A stretch of DNA of 16,364 bases from an uncultured Magnetococcales bacterium (GTDB lineage: Bacteria; Pseudomonadota; Magnetococcia; Magnetococcales; Magnetaquicoccaceae), in the NCBI GenBank assembly GCA_903913345.1, contig CAIWLA010000598.1, positions 1 to 16,364 of the forward strand. Direction: 5' to 3'. How positions within the stretch are numbered: position 1 is the stretch's first letter; every line of letters begins with the position of its first letter. The translations under genes were made by a program, and so were the position numbers. This document shows, piece after piece, positions 1 to 6,826 of this stretch. The notes below the pieces were generated by a model. The model saw only the letters and a list, made by a program, of their open reading frames with translations, was not told where the DNA came from and did no database searches.

Positions 1-165
1 GAGACGGCGGGGATTCAGGTGGGGGATGTGGTGGTGGCCATCAACAACCAGCCAGTCCCCTCGGCGGGTGCCCTGGATCAGGTGATCAACGCCATTGGCC
101 CCCAACAGAGCATTCTCCTGGAAGTGGACCGGAACAACAGCCGCATGTTCGCGACGTTGCAGTAG
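1..165 (+). CDS. mamE: MamE, C-terminal fragment (last PDZ domain)
   Basis: The window opens inside an open frame that gives 54 codons and ends at TAG. The residues GIQVGDVVVAINNQPV followed by a short helix and a final strand (SILLEVDRNN) are the carboxylate-binding and closing elements of a PDZ domain of the HtrA/DegP type. Known of the family: MamE is a membrane-bound HtrA-like protease with magnetochrome haem motifs and PDZ domains. It processes other Mam proteins and controls the switch to crystal growth. Only the last PDZ is in the window, so the protease and haem parts cannot be checked. The assignment rests on this domain plus the gene order mamE, mamJ-like, mamK. A different PDZ-ending protein is possible but unlikely in this context. 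Confidence 0.85.
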   Translation, partial: ETAGIQVGDVVVAINNQPVPSAGALDQVINAIGPQQSILLEVDRNNSRMFATLQ

Positions 166-202
166 GTTTGGCCGATTTCTTCACAGAAATGAGGAGAAGA
201 CC

Positions 203-2650
203 TTGAAAGAGAGCGACAAAGAGGCGGCCCAGGAGGGTGTGGGTGCAGAGGGTGGGAAAGGTCTCATCGAGCTGGCTTTGATGTTTGACTTGACGGAAGA
301 AGAGATGGATGCGATCGAAGAGATCGGAGAGGCGGGGACGCCGCAGTCGAAGGCGGTGGACGGTGCGGGCGTGGATGAGAGCGGATCGCTCCGACCGGTT
401 GTCTCTGCCAACGGGGTGGCATCGACCGGGCGGGATACGGTGGATACCCCTCCTGCGGATTGGCATCGGGTTGGGGCCATGCAACCAAGTGGGGCAAGAG
501 ATGAAATGACCAAGCAAGCCGATTTTGCCAAACGGATCGATGCTCCTCCTGGGTCTGTCTGGGTGGAACGGGAGGCGACCGCCTTGGCAGAGGTGGGCCA
601 TCAGGGGGAGAGGGGTGTGACATCCAGGCGGTTGGATCCGGCGTTGGTGGAGGGGAGTGCGCCCACGGATTGGGTGTTGAACACCGCCGGTCTCCGTTCC
701 AGGCAGGCCAGGGTGACGCGCCTGTCCACTGAATTTTTGGGTGCGTCGCCCACGGATCCGTTGCCGGAGACCCCCGTGCTGGAGTCCGATGAGGAGATGC
801 CATGGGAGGGGGAGGTCGCCGTCGCGCCGGAACCGGAACCCTTTACCCACGAGATCGAGGAGGTGCCCCCGGCCCCGGTCGATTTTCCCAGTTGGGCCGA
901 CACGGCACCGTTGCATCGGGGAGCCGGTGCGGCCCGGCGGGTGATGCCCTGGCTGCCCGGCACCACGGAGGAGGGGTCGGAGGGGCTGTTGCGGGAGGCC
1001 GACGAGACCGATGAGCCGTCTGTGGCCGGGCGTTCCGGTCTGATGAGGGGGCAACGGGGTGCCGGGGTGTATGACCTGACTGATACGGAACCCTTTGACT
1101 TGCAGCATGTGGCCCTCATCACCGAGGGGACGGTCAGGCGGGATCCCTTTCGGCGGACCGACAATCTGGGGGAAGAGATCATGGTCCGTTTGACCTTTCC
1201 CACCCACCCGGTGGCGGAGGTGGTCCAGTCGTCGGCGGTCCGTTCAGCGGACAAGCCAGCGGATGTCAGGCCAGCGATGAATCGGGCGACGACACCGGGT
1301 TTTTCGCCGGAGGCGTTGGTATCGCTCTTTGCCCGGTCGGCAGAGGATGAATGGGCGGATATGGACCGGGCAGTGGTGGCACCGGAAGAGTCACCGGTGG
1401 AAGTGGAAGCGGTTGCAGCCGTGGAATCGGAGTCTGGCCCGTTCCGGGTGGATGGGGAGGAGGGAGATGCCCCATTGACCATTCCAGCGTGGCCAGAGGC
1501 GGAGTCGGAACCGGAGGTTGATGCGGATTCGGATCCGGAATCGGTGGTGTCGGTCCTGGAGGCGGTGGAACCGTTCGATGTCAACAGTCTGAATCGTGTG
1601 GTGCGGGACCATTCGGCCTCGGTGGGAGAGGGGAGTGGGGCATCGGCCCTGGCGGCCTCCGATGCGCGGCCTTTGGAGTGGGTGCGCAATCCCTGGGCGT
1701 CGGCGGCCCTGCCGGTGACCCCGATTGCCGAAGGGGGTGTCCGATCGGTGGATCGCCCCGTGGCCGAGCGTTGGGATCGGGTGGTGTCAGTACCCGGTCC
1801 GGTTGCCGCTGGGCGGGGGGGGGTGGAGTCGGCGGTGGTGGTTCCCTCGGCGGCGGTTGGCGGGGTGGCAAAGGGATCGGATTCGGGCCTGGCGTTGCGG
1901 GCGGAGCAGGTCGAGCCTTTTGAGTTGGGACATGTGCTCCTTATGGCGCAGGAGCAGAGTGATCGGGCGGCGATGGAGCCTGTGCCGGTCCAATGGGATG
2001 AAAATCCCTGGAACCGGGAGCAACTGCCTCCAGGGACCACGGATCGGGAGGTATGGCCAGCCCGGAGGCGGCCACTCCTGCGGCCTGTCCCCAGGAGGGA
2101 GGCGATCGGCAGTCCGGTGGGTGGCCTCTCGCCATTTGAGCCATCCGAGCCGGTTGTCGATCTTCCGGCTGCGGTGCGGACAGAAGAGGAGGCGGGGTCC
2201 GCGCCGGTTGAGCCGCCACCGTGTGAACCGTTTGTGGTGAGTGAATCACCCCCTGTGATGAGTGAACCGCTTGTGGCCAGTGTACCGTCTGTGGTGTCGA
2301 TGGTTCCAACGGTTGATCCCGGTCAGGTGGCCCTGACGGCCCTGGAGAGGGAGTTGTTGGCGGTCATGCGTGAGTCCACCCGTGTGGCCCAGGAATCGGC
2401 CCATGTGGTGCGTGAATCCGCCGTACTGGCGGCGGAGTCGGCCAACGCCATCCGTCGTGTTGCGCAGTCGTCACAGGCGGAGAGGGCGACCGTTTTGCCG
2501 ATGGTATCGGCGAGAAGGGAGCCGCAACCCGTTGCCGGTGTGCGGTCGGAGCGGGTGGTGGTGCCGGTGGAAAAGATGTTCAGCGGTATTTCCAATGCGT
2601 TGGGTGATATGGTGGGTTCGGTGGTCGGTCGGCCGCCGAAGAGGCGTTGA
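203..2650 (+). CDS. MamJ-position acidic repeat protein (possible MamK-magnetosome linker)
   Basis: This is an 815-residue protein with a TTG start. GAGGAGA at 191-197 is a good ribosome site 5 bases before it, which is why I prefer it to the in-frame codon at 95, which lies inside mamE. The protein is rich in Glu, Asp, Pro, Val and Ala, appears largely disordered, and has no membrane segment or enzyme motif that I can see. Short motifs recur. EPF starts at about residues 212, 296, 456, 571 and 675, with the fuller forms EPFDLQHVALI, EPFDVNSLNRVV and EPFELGHVLLM. RNPWASAALP and ENPWNREQLP follow the third and fourth copies. Near the end (roughly 715-765) lies an amphipathic heptad-like stretch with ESA repeats (RESTRVAQESAHVVRESA), then a short conserved-looking tail VEKMFSGISNALGDMVGSV. 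It sits exactly where mamJ sits in Magnetospirillum. MamJ is an acidic, repeat-containing protein that ties magnetosomes to MamK filaments. The position and character fit such a role, but I see no clear sequence homology, so the function is inference. Confidence 0.6.
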   Translation: MKESDKEAAQEGVGAEGGKGLIELALMFDLTEEEMDAIEEIGEAGTPQSKAVDGAGVDESGSLRPVVSANGVASTGRDTVDTPPADWHRVGAMQPSGARDEMTKQADFAKRIDAPPGSVWVEREATALAEVGHQGERGVTSRRLDPALVEGSAPTDWVLNTAGLRSRQARVTRLSTEFLGASPTDPLPETPVLESDEEMPWEGEVAVAPEPEPFTHEIEEVPPAPVDFPSWADTAPLHRGAGAARRVMPWLPGTTEEGSEGLLREADETDEPSVAGRSGLMRGQRGAGVYDLTDTEPFDLQHVALITEGTVRRDPFRRTDNLGEEIMVRLTFPTHPVAEVVQSSAVRSADKPADVRPAMNRATTPGFSPEALVSLFARSAEDEWADMDRAVVAPEESPVEVEAVAAVESESGPFRVDGEEGDAPLTIPAWPEAESEPEVDADSDPESVVSVLEAVEPFDVNSLNRVVRDHSASVGEGSGASALAASDARPLEWVRNPWASAALPVTPIAEGGVRSVDRPVAERWDRVVSVPGPVAAGRGGVESAVVVPSAAVGGVAKGSDSGLALRAEQVEPFELGHVLLMAQEQSDRAAMEPVPVQWDENPWNREQLPPGTTDREVWPARRRPLLRPVPRREAIGSPVGGLSPFEPSEPVVDLPAAVRTEEEAGSAPVEPPPCEPFVVSESPPVMSEPLVASVPSVVSMVPTVDPGQVALTALERELLAVMRESTRVAQESAHVVRESAVLAAESANAIRRVAQSSQAERATVLPMVSARREPQPVAGVRSERVVVPVEKMFSGISNALGDMVGSVVGRPPKRR

Positions 2651-2715
2651 TCGTATCGAGTGGCGTGGTTTTTTATCCGATAAGCGGAATTCTTGGTCCG
2701 AAGTGGGAGGCGATT

Positions 2716-3753
2716 ATGACGAACCAGAGGAATGAACGGACATTGTTGTTGGGAATCGATTTTGGGACAGCCAGAACGGCGGTGATGAGCAACCGCAAGC
2801 ACAAGGGGATCATGCACACCGTTGTCGGCTATCCTCGTGATATTATCGGGGTAAAACTGCTCAACCGGACCCAGGTGGTTGGTGATGAGGCCATCGAAAA
2901 GCGGTCGTTTTTGGACCTGTTTTATCCGCTGGAGGATGGGGTTTTGAAGGAGGCCAGCGAAAAGGATCTGGAGGCGGCCCGTGAATTGTTGAAGCAGGCC
3001 ATTGCGATGGCCGAGCCGAAGGCGGGGGATCGGATTTGTGGCATCATCGGCGTTCCGGCGCGGGCCTCGGTGGCCAACAAGGGGCAGTTGTTGAAGATTA
3101 CCGAGGGGTTGATGGATGTCTGCATGGCGGTTTCCGAGCCGTTCATGGTGGCATATGGTCTCTCCCGGCTGATCAACACCATGGTGGTGGATGTGGGGGC
3201 CGGGACGATTGACATTTGTGCCATGAAGGGGGCCATTCCCAAGGCGGAAAACCAGCTCAGCATCCTGAAGGGGGGCAACTATGTGGATCAGCTGCTGGAG
3301 ACGGCCATCCGGGATGCCTATTCCGGGGTGCAGATAGACCATCATCTGGCCCGGATGTTGAAGGAGCGTCATGCCTTTGTGGGTACGCCATCGGGGGAGG
3401 TGATTGTCCCCTTGCGGGTGAATGGCCGGCCGGTGGATCTGGACATTACCGAGGCGATTCGGGTGACCTGCGAGACGATTGTGCCGGATATTGTGGAAAA
3501 CATCAAAAAGCTGATCCTGGTTTATGCCCCGGAGTGTCAGGCGGAGGCGTTGGCCAACATTATTCTGGCGGGTGGTGGTTCCCGCATTCGTGGTCTGGGT
3601 GCCATGCTGGAGCATCATCTGAAGGATTATGGGGATGTTCATGTCACCATGGTGGCGGATCCCGATTACAGTGGTGCCCATGGGGCGTTAAAGTTGGCCA
3701 TGGAGTTGCCGCCGGAATATTGGGGGCAGATTGGTGAGATGGTCGGGGTATAG
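2716..3753 (+). CDS. mamK: MamK, actin-like magnetosome filament ATPase
   Basis: The 345-residue length matches known MamK (about 347). The actin/MreB fold motifs are present in order: phosphate-1 loop LLGIDFGTARTAV (D14), phosphate-2 VVDVGAGTIDI (D159), and the adenosine motif ANIILAGGGSRIRGLG near residues 280-295. E141 and D159 match, with an offset of two, the E143 and D161 positions of AMB-1 MamK that are needed for ATP hydrolysis. MamK polymerises into cytoplasmic filaments that position and align the magnetosome chain. The start is ATG at 2716, preceded by GGGAGG at 2705-2710. An in-frame TTG at 2647 overlaps the previous stop and has no ribosome site. The gene is followed by a hairpin repeat that looks like a terminator, so it may end one transcript. 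Confidence 0.97.
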   Translation: MTNQRNERTLLLGIDFGTARTAVMSNRKHKGIMHTVVGYPRDIIGVKLLNRTQVVGDEAIEKRSFLDLFYPLEDGVLKEASEKDLEAARELLKQAIAMAEPKAGDRICGIIGVPARASVANKGQLLKITEGLMDVCMAVSEPFMVAYGLSRLINTMVVDVGAGTIDICAMKGAIPKAENQLSILKGGNYVDQLLETAIRDAYSGVQIDHHLARMLKERHAFVGTPSGEVIVPLRVNGRPVDLDITEAIRVTCETIVPDIVENIKKLILVYAPECQAEALANIILAGGGSRIRGLGAMLEHHLKDYGDVHVTMVADPDYSGAHGALKLAMELPPEYWGQIGEMVGV

Positions 3754-3768
3754 TATCCTTTGATGAAT

Positions 3769-3818
3769 GCGGGTCCAGGGGGATCATCCCCCTGGTGGGG
3801 TCAGGGGCGAAGCCCCTG
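3769..3818 (+). repeat. Dispersed GC-rich hairpin repeat, copy 1
   Basis: The copy begins GCGGGTCCAGG. The first hairpin has the perfect 9-bp stem CCAGGGGGA / TCCCCCTGG around TCA (3775-3795), then the spacer TGGGGT, then a second hairpin CAGGGGC-GAA-GCCCCTG (3802-3818). The same unit recurs at 11454-11502 (minus strand), 13891-13964, 16162-16213 and 16322-16364. It lies only between genes. The family is unnamed here; it resembles REP-type palindromic elements. Confidence 0.9.
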
Positions 3819-3824
3819 TTTTTT
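3802..3824 (+). terminator. Rho-independent terminator after mamK, formed by the repeat
   Basis: The second hairpin of the repeat (7-bp GC-rich stem CAGGGGC/GCCCCTG, loop GAA) is followed directly by six T residues (3819-3824), the textbook form of an intrinsic terminator. It lies 48 bases after the mamK stop and 70 bases before mamF. Read-through or attenuation is possible, because the downstream genes are also mam genes and I see no strong promoter before mamF. Confidence 0.7.
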
Positions 3825-3893
3825 CTGGTTAATCCAGGGCATGTCCTTTTATTTATTGGTTCATCGTCAAGCCTGTTGGCAAGGAGAGTTGCA

Positions 3894-4220
3894 ATGAGTC
3901 ATGAAACAACGCTGCAGCGGGAGGTGGGCGTATCCGCCCGGACCCTGGCCGTCATGAGCTATCTGGGTGTTCTCAGTCTGGTTCCCCTGGTGATGAATCG
4001 GAACGATTCGTATGTGCAGTTTCATGCCCGCCAGGGGGTGGTCTTGTGGATGTGGGAGGTGTTGGCCATCTACACGCTGCTGGTTCCGGGGATTGGCCAG
4101 ATTTTCTTCCGGGTCTCATCGATTGCCTGTCTGGTGTTGTCGGTGGTTGGGGTATTGTCGGTCTTGTTGGGCCGGGCCTGGAAATTTCCGATCATTGGCG
4201 ATTGGGCTGCCCGACTGTAA
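3894..4220 (+). CDS. mamF: MamF/MmsF-family magnetosome membrane protein (copy 1)
   Basis: The 108-residue protein has three hydrophobic segments (about 18-34, 47-66 and 74-92). It carries the family signature of a charged loop (NRNDSYVQFHARQGVVLW, residues 36-52) and the ending WKFPIIGDWAARL. Proteins of this family (Tic20/DUF4870-like fold) are abundant in the magnetosome membrane and control crystal size and shape. I start it at ATG 3894 because AAGGAGA at 3881-3887 precedes it; longer in-frame starts would run into the hairpin repeat. A second member lies at 15818-16147 and shares FHARQGVVLW. Which of the two is MamF and which MmsF cannot be decided from sequence alone; the position next to mamK and mamL is the reason for the symbol here. 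Confidence 0.85.
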   Translation: MSHETTLQREVGVSARTLAVMSYLGVLSLVPLVMNRNDSYVQFHARQGVVLWMWEVLAIYTLLVPGIGQIFFRVSSIACLVLSVVGVLSVLLGRAWKFPIIGDWAARL

Positions 4221-4226
4221 TGGGTT

Positions 4227-4251
4227 GGGCTGGGGGGTTGCCTTCCAGCCC
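4227..4251 (+). other. Intercistronic hairpin between mamF and mamL
   Basis: GGGCTGG (4227-4233) and CCAGCCC (4245-4251) form a perfect 7-bp stem with an 11-base loop, 6 bases after the mamF stop. There is no T-run, so it is more likely an mRNA structure or processing/stability element than a terminator. Confidence 0.4.
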
Positions 4252-4294
4252 CCACTGTAACGGCGCGTGGGTGCCGATTGGACGGGAGGGATCC

Positions 4295-4519
4295 GTGGTC
4301 AGGCTTGTCCTATCTTTGCTGTTTGCGATGCTGCTGCTGATCTTCACCTCGAAGAATATGCATCCGATGCGGCTGGATATCGTGTTTGGTCCTCCCGTGG
4401 AGTTGCCGGTGATTTTGGCTCTGTTGGGGGCCTTTATCGTGGGGTTTGCCTTGGCCACCTTCCGCCACATTGTGCGTGAATCGAAGAAGGCCCGTGAAAG
4501 ACTCGATGGCGACTTTTAG
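4295..4519 (+). CDS. mamL: MamL, small two-helix magnetosome protein
   Basis: The 74-residue protein is made of two hydrophobic helices (about 3-18 and 37-55). The sequence NMHPMRLDIV between them and a basic tail (RHIVRESKKARERL) complete it. The opening MVRLVLSLLFAMLLLIF, the NMHP motif and the basic tail are characteristic of MamL as I know it. MamL is essential for magnetosome membrane invagination, and its basic tail is thought to bend the membrane. The start is GTG at 4295, with GGAGGG at 4285-4290. A longer in-frame start would overlap mamF by about 170 bases in another frame and is not credible. The stop is 9 bases before mamM. Confidence 0.9.
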   Translation: MVRLVLSLLFAMLLLIFTSKNMHPMRLDIVFGPPVELPVILALLGAFIVGFALATFRHIVRESKKARERLDGDF

Positions 4520-4528
4520 GTCTGTGAC

Positions 4529-5500
4529 ATGAGATATTCCCGCTGCGTTGCCTGCCATGGGATGGTGGGTTGGATTGGTCTGTTTGCCAATCTGGCCATC
4601 TCCGGGCTGAAGCTGTTTGTGGGTGTGGTCGCCGGATCCCATGCGTTGGTGGTGGACGCGCTCTATTCCGCCAAGGATGTGGTCACCTCCCTCTTGATCC
4701 TGCTGGGGTTGAAATTTTCCAAACAGCCGTTGGACCAGAAACATCAGTTTGGTCATGGCAAGGTGGAATTTTTGCTCTCGGCGGTGGTCAGCCTGTTGTT
4801 GATGGCCGTTACCGGGTTGCTGTTTTTTCTGGCGGCGGGCCATCTGGTTGAGGGGGACCATCCGCCTCCCCACCTGATTGCCCTTTGGGCGGCCCTTCTT
4901 TCCATGGTGGCCTGTTGGTTTCTCTATCGCTATACCCGGTGTGTGGCGATTGAGGTCAACAGCCCCATCGTCATGACCCTGGCCAAACACACCCATGCGG
5001 ATGGGATCTCTTCGGGTGCGGTGGCGATGGGTATTATCGGTTCCCACTATCTGGGCATGTCCTGGCTGGATACGGTGGTGGCGTTGGGTGAGACCCTGCA
5101 CCTGCTCTATCTGGGGGGCGAGATTTTCTGGGAATCGTTCCAGGGGTTGATGGACTCCTCTGCGCCCCAGGCGATTCAGGAGAAGATCCGGCGGCAGGCC
5201 GCCGAGATTCCCGGTGTGCGCAGTGTGGACCAGGTGCGCACCCGTCGGGTCGGGCAGGAGATCTGGGTGGATCTGGTGGTGGGGGTGGACCCGGACCATT
5301 CGGTTCGGGAGGCCCGTCAGGTGGCCAAAGAGGTGGAGCGCGCCCTGGCCAAGGGGATTCCCCACCTGGGGGATATCAGTGTCCAGTTCCAATCCCTGAG
5401 CGGTTCGGTGCCGGAGTTGAAGGTGATTCGGGCCGAAATGGCCCGGCTCCAACAGAACCGGCAACCGGGGATGGGAAGGATGGAAGAGGAACCCCTCTGA
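4529..5500 (+). CDS. mamM: MamM, cation diffusion facilitator iron transporter
   Basis: The protein has 323 residues, with an N-terminal region of several membrane helices (about 12-200) followed by a cytoplasmic metal-sensing domain (about 210-300). The metal site residues known for MamM are in place: Y46 and D50 (ALYSAKD), and H154 with D158 (KHTHADG). The QFGHGKVEFLLS and RCVAIEVNSP stretches also match MamM. MamM works as a dimer, with MamB, to bring iron into the magnetosome vesicle and stabilise MamB. Tyr at position 46 and the KHxHxD site favour MamM over MamB. The first ATG after mamL is used; its ribosome site is weak, suggesting coupling to mamL. The stop TGA overlaps the mamN ATG by one base. 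Confidence 0.93.
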   Translation: MRYSRCVACHGMVGWIGLFANLAISGLKLFVGVVAGSHALVVDALYSAKDVVTSLLILLGLKFSKQPLDQKHQFGHGKVEFLLSAVVSLLLMAVTGLLFFLAAGHLVEGDHPPPHLIALWAALLSMVACWFLYRYTRCVAIEVNSPIVMTLAKHTHADGISSGAVAMGIIGSHYLGMSWLDTVVALGETLHLLYLGGEIFWESFQGLMDSSAPQAIQEKIRRQAAEIPGVRSVDQVRTRRVGQEIWVDLVVGVDPDHSVREARQVAKEVERALAKGIPHLGDISVQFQSLSGSVPELKVIRAEMARLQQNRQPGMGRMEEEPL

Positions 5501-6825
5501 TGGCGGCCTCCTCCCTGACCGGTTGGTTGGCGTGGCTTCTCTTTGTGCTGGTCCTGGCTGGTCTCTATGCGGGTCGGGTGGATCGGCGGGTGGCCATGAT
5601 GGGGGGGGCTGGGCTGTTTCTGGTGTTGGGGGGGGTGATGGATTTTTATACCCCGCGCTTGGCCCTGGAGTCCATCTACTTTGATACGCTGGTGTTGTTG
5701 TTTGGTTTGTCGCTGCTGTCGGATACCCTGGCCCGATCTGGACTGTTTGCGGTGTTGGCCGAACGGGCGGCGGTGTATGCCCGGGGCAGTGGCTGGCTGA
5801 CGTTGGTATTCTTTTCCCTGCTGACCTATTCCATCAGCTTGTTTGTCAATAATTTGTCCGTCATGGTGGTGATTCTGCCGATCACGTTGACCCAGTGCCG
5901 GGTGGCGCGCCTCAATCCGGTGCCGTTGTTGATTGCCGAGGTGGTGGCCTCCAACCTGGGTGGGGCCTCCACGATGATTGGCGACTTTCCCAACATGATC
6001 ATTGCCTCGGCCGCCCATTTGCATTTTTTTGATTTTATTGGCGGCATGATGGTCCCCTGTCTGGTATTGTTGGCGGCGATGTTGTTGTTTTTCCAGCATC
6101 GTCGGGTTGCCCTGGGGATTGCCATCGCCCCGGATCCAGGCTATCGCCCCGGCACCCTGCTGGTGGCCCAGATTGCCGATCCCTACCTCTATCGCCTGGG
6201 ATTGACCGTGCTGGTGTTGACCCTGCTGGGCTTTCTGATGGCCAACAGTCTGGGCATTCGGCCCGCCCACGTCGCCCTGGTGGCGGGGGTGGTGTTGCTG
6301 TTGACCGGACGGATGGCCAGGGAGTCGCTGCTGGAGGCGATGAATGGCGGGGATATACTCTTTTTTCTCGGCCTGTTTGTCATGGTGGGCGGGTTGCGGG
6401 CGGCCGGGGGATTGGACGGCGTGACCTGGCTCATCTCCACCCTGGGGATGGGCCATTCCCGCCTGGAACTGTTGTTGCTGCTGCTCTTGTCGGGGGTGGT
6501 GACGCTCTTTTTGAACGCCGGTCCGGCCACCGCCTTTTTTATTCCGGTGGTGGGGGATATGAGTGGCTACATACCCGGTTCCATCGTTTGGTGGACCCTC
6601 TCTCTGGGGGTGCTGGCCGGCTCATCGGCCTCCTTGAGCGGGGCCACCGCCGGTTCGGTTGCCGTCACCTACCTGGAACGAGAGGTGGCCCGTTTTCCGG
6701 ATCTGCGGACACTCCTGGTGCCCTCTCAAGGGCTGGATGCGGCGGTGTTTTTGCGGCAGGGATTGCCGATTATGGCTGTTTTTATGAGTATTTCTGCTGT
6801 CTACATTCTCTTGATGATGCCTTAA
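5500..6825 (+). CDS. mamN: MamN, putative ion/proton antiporter of the ArsB/NhaD type
   Basis: This 441-residue, very hydrophobic protein has about eleven to twelve membrane segments. It resembles the ArsB/NhaD ion-transporter superfamily: a conserved DTLVLLFGLSLLSDTLARSG segment in the first half, NNLSVMVVILP and GGASTMIGDFPNMI in the re-entrant regions, and NAGPATAFFIPV plus SASLSGATAGSVAV in the second half. MamN is proposed to export protons released during magnetite formation, or to move another ion; its substrate has not been shown here. It starts in the overlapping TGATG with mamM and ends one base before the mamO start, so translation of the three genes is probably coupled. Confidence 0.92.
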   Translation: MAASSLTGWLAWLLFVLVLAGLYAGRVDRRVAMMGGAGLFLVLGGVMDFYTPRLALESIYFDTLVLLFGLSLLSDTLARSGLFAVLAERAAVYARGSGWLTLVFFSLLTYSISLFVNNLSVMVVILPITLTQCRVARLNPVPLLIAEVVASNLGGASTMIGDFPNMIIASAAHLHFFDFIGGMMVPCLVLLAAMLLFFQHRRVALGIAIAPDPGYRPGTLLVAQIADPYLYRLGLTVLVLTLLGFLMANSLGIRPAHVALVAGVVLLLTGRMARESLLEAMNGGDILFFLGLFVMVGGLRAAGGLDGVTWLISTLGMGHSRLELLLLLLLSGVVTLFLNAGPATAFFIPVVGDMSGYIPGSIVWWTLSLGVLAGSSASLSGATAGSVAVTYLEREVARFPDLRTLLVPSQGLDAAVFLRQGLPIMAVFMSISAVYILLMMP

Positions 6826-6826
6826 G

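Noticed and set aside
601..2040. Long minus-strand open frames opposite the mamJ-like gene (up to 479 codons)
   Set aside because: They are Ser/Thr/Pro/Arg-rich mirror images of a GC-biased acidic gene, without ribosome sites or recognisable domains, and the + strand frame fits the operon.
3769..3818. The hairpin repeats as a CRISPR array
   Set aside because: Copies are kilobases apart, in both orientations, with no regular spacers.
4529..5500. Possibility that the CDF protein is MamB and not MamM
   Set aside because: Y46, D50, the KHTHADG site, QFGHGKVEFLLS and RCVAIEVNSP fit MamM, and it lies between mamL and mamN where mamM belongs.
5317..6456. Minus-strand open frames opposite mamM and mamN
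   Set aside because: They are Gln/His/Pro-rich translations typical of the complement of Leu/Val/Gly membrane protein genes; no start signal or domain.
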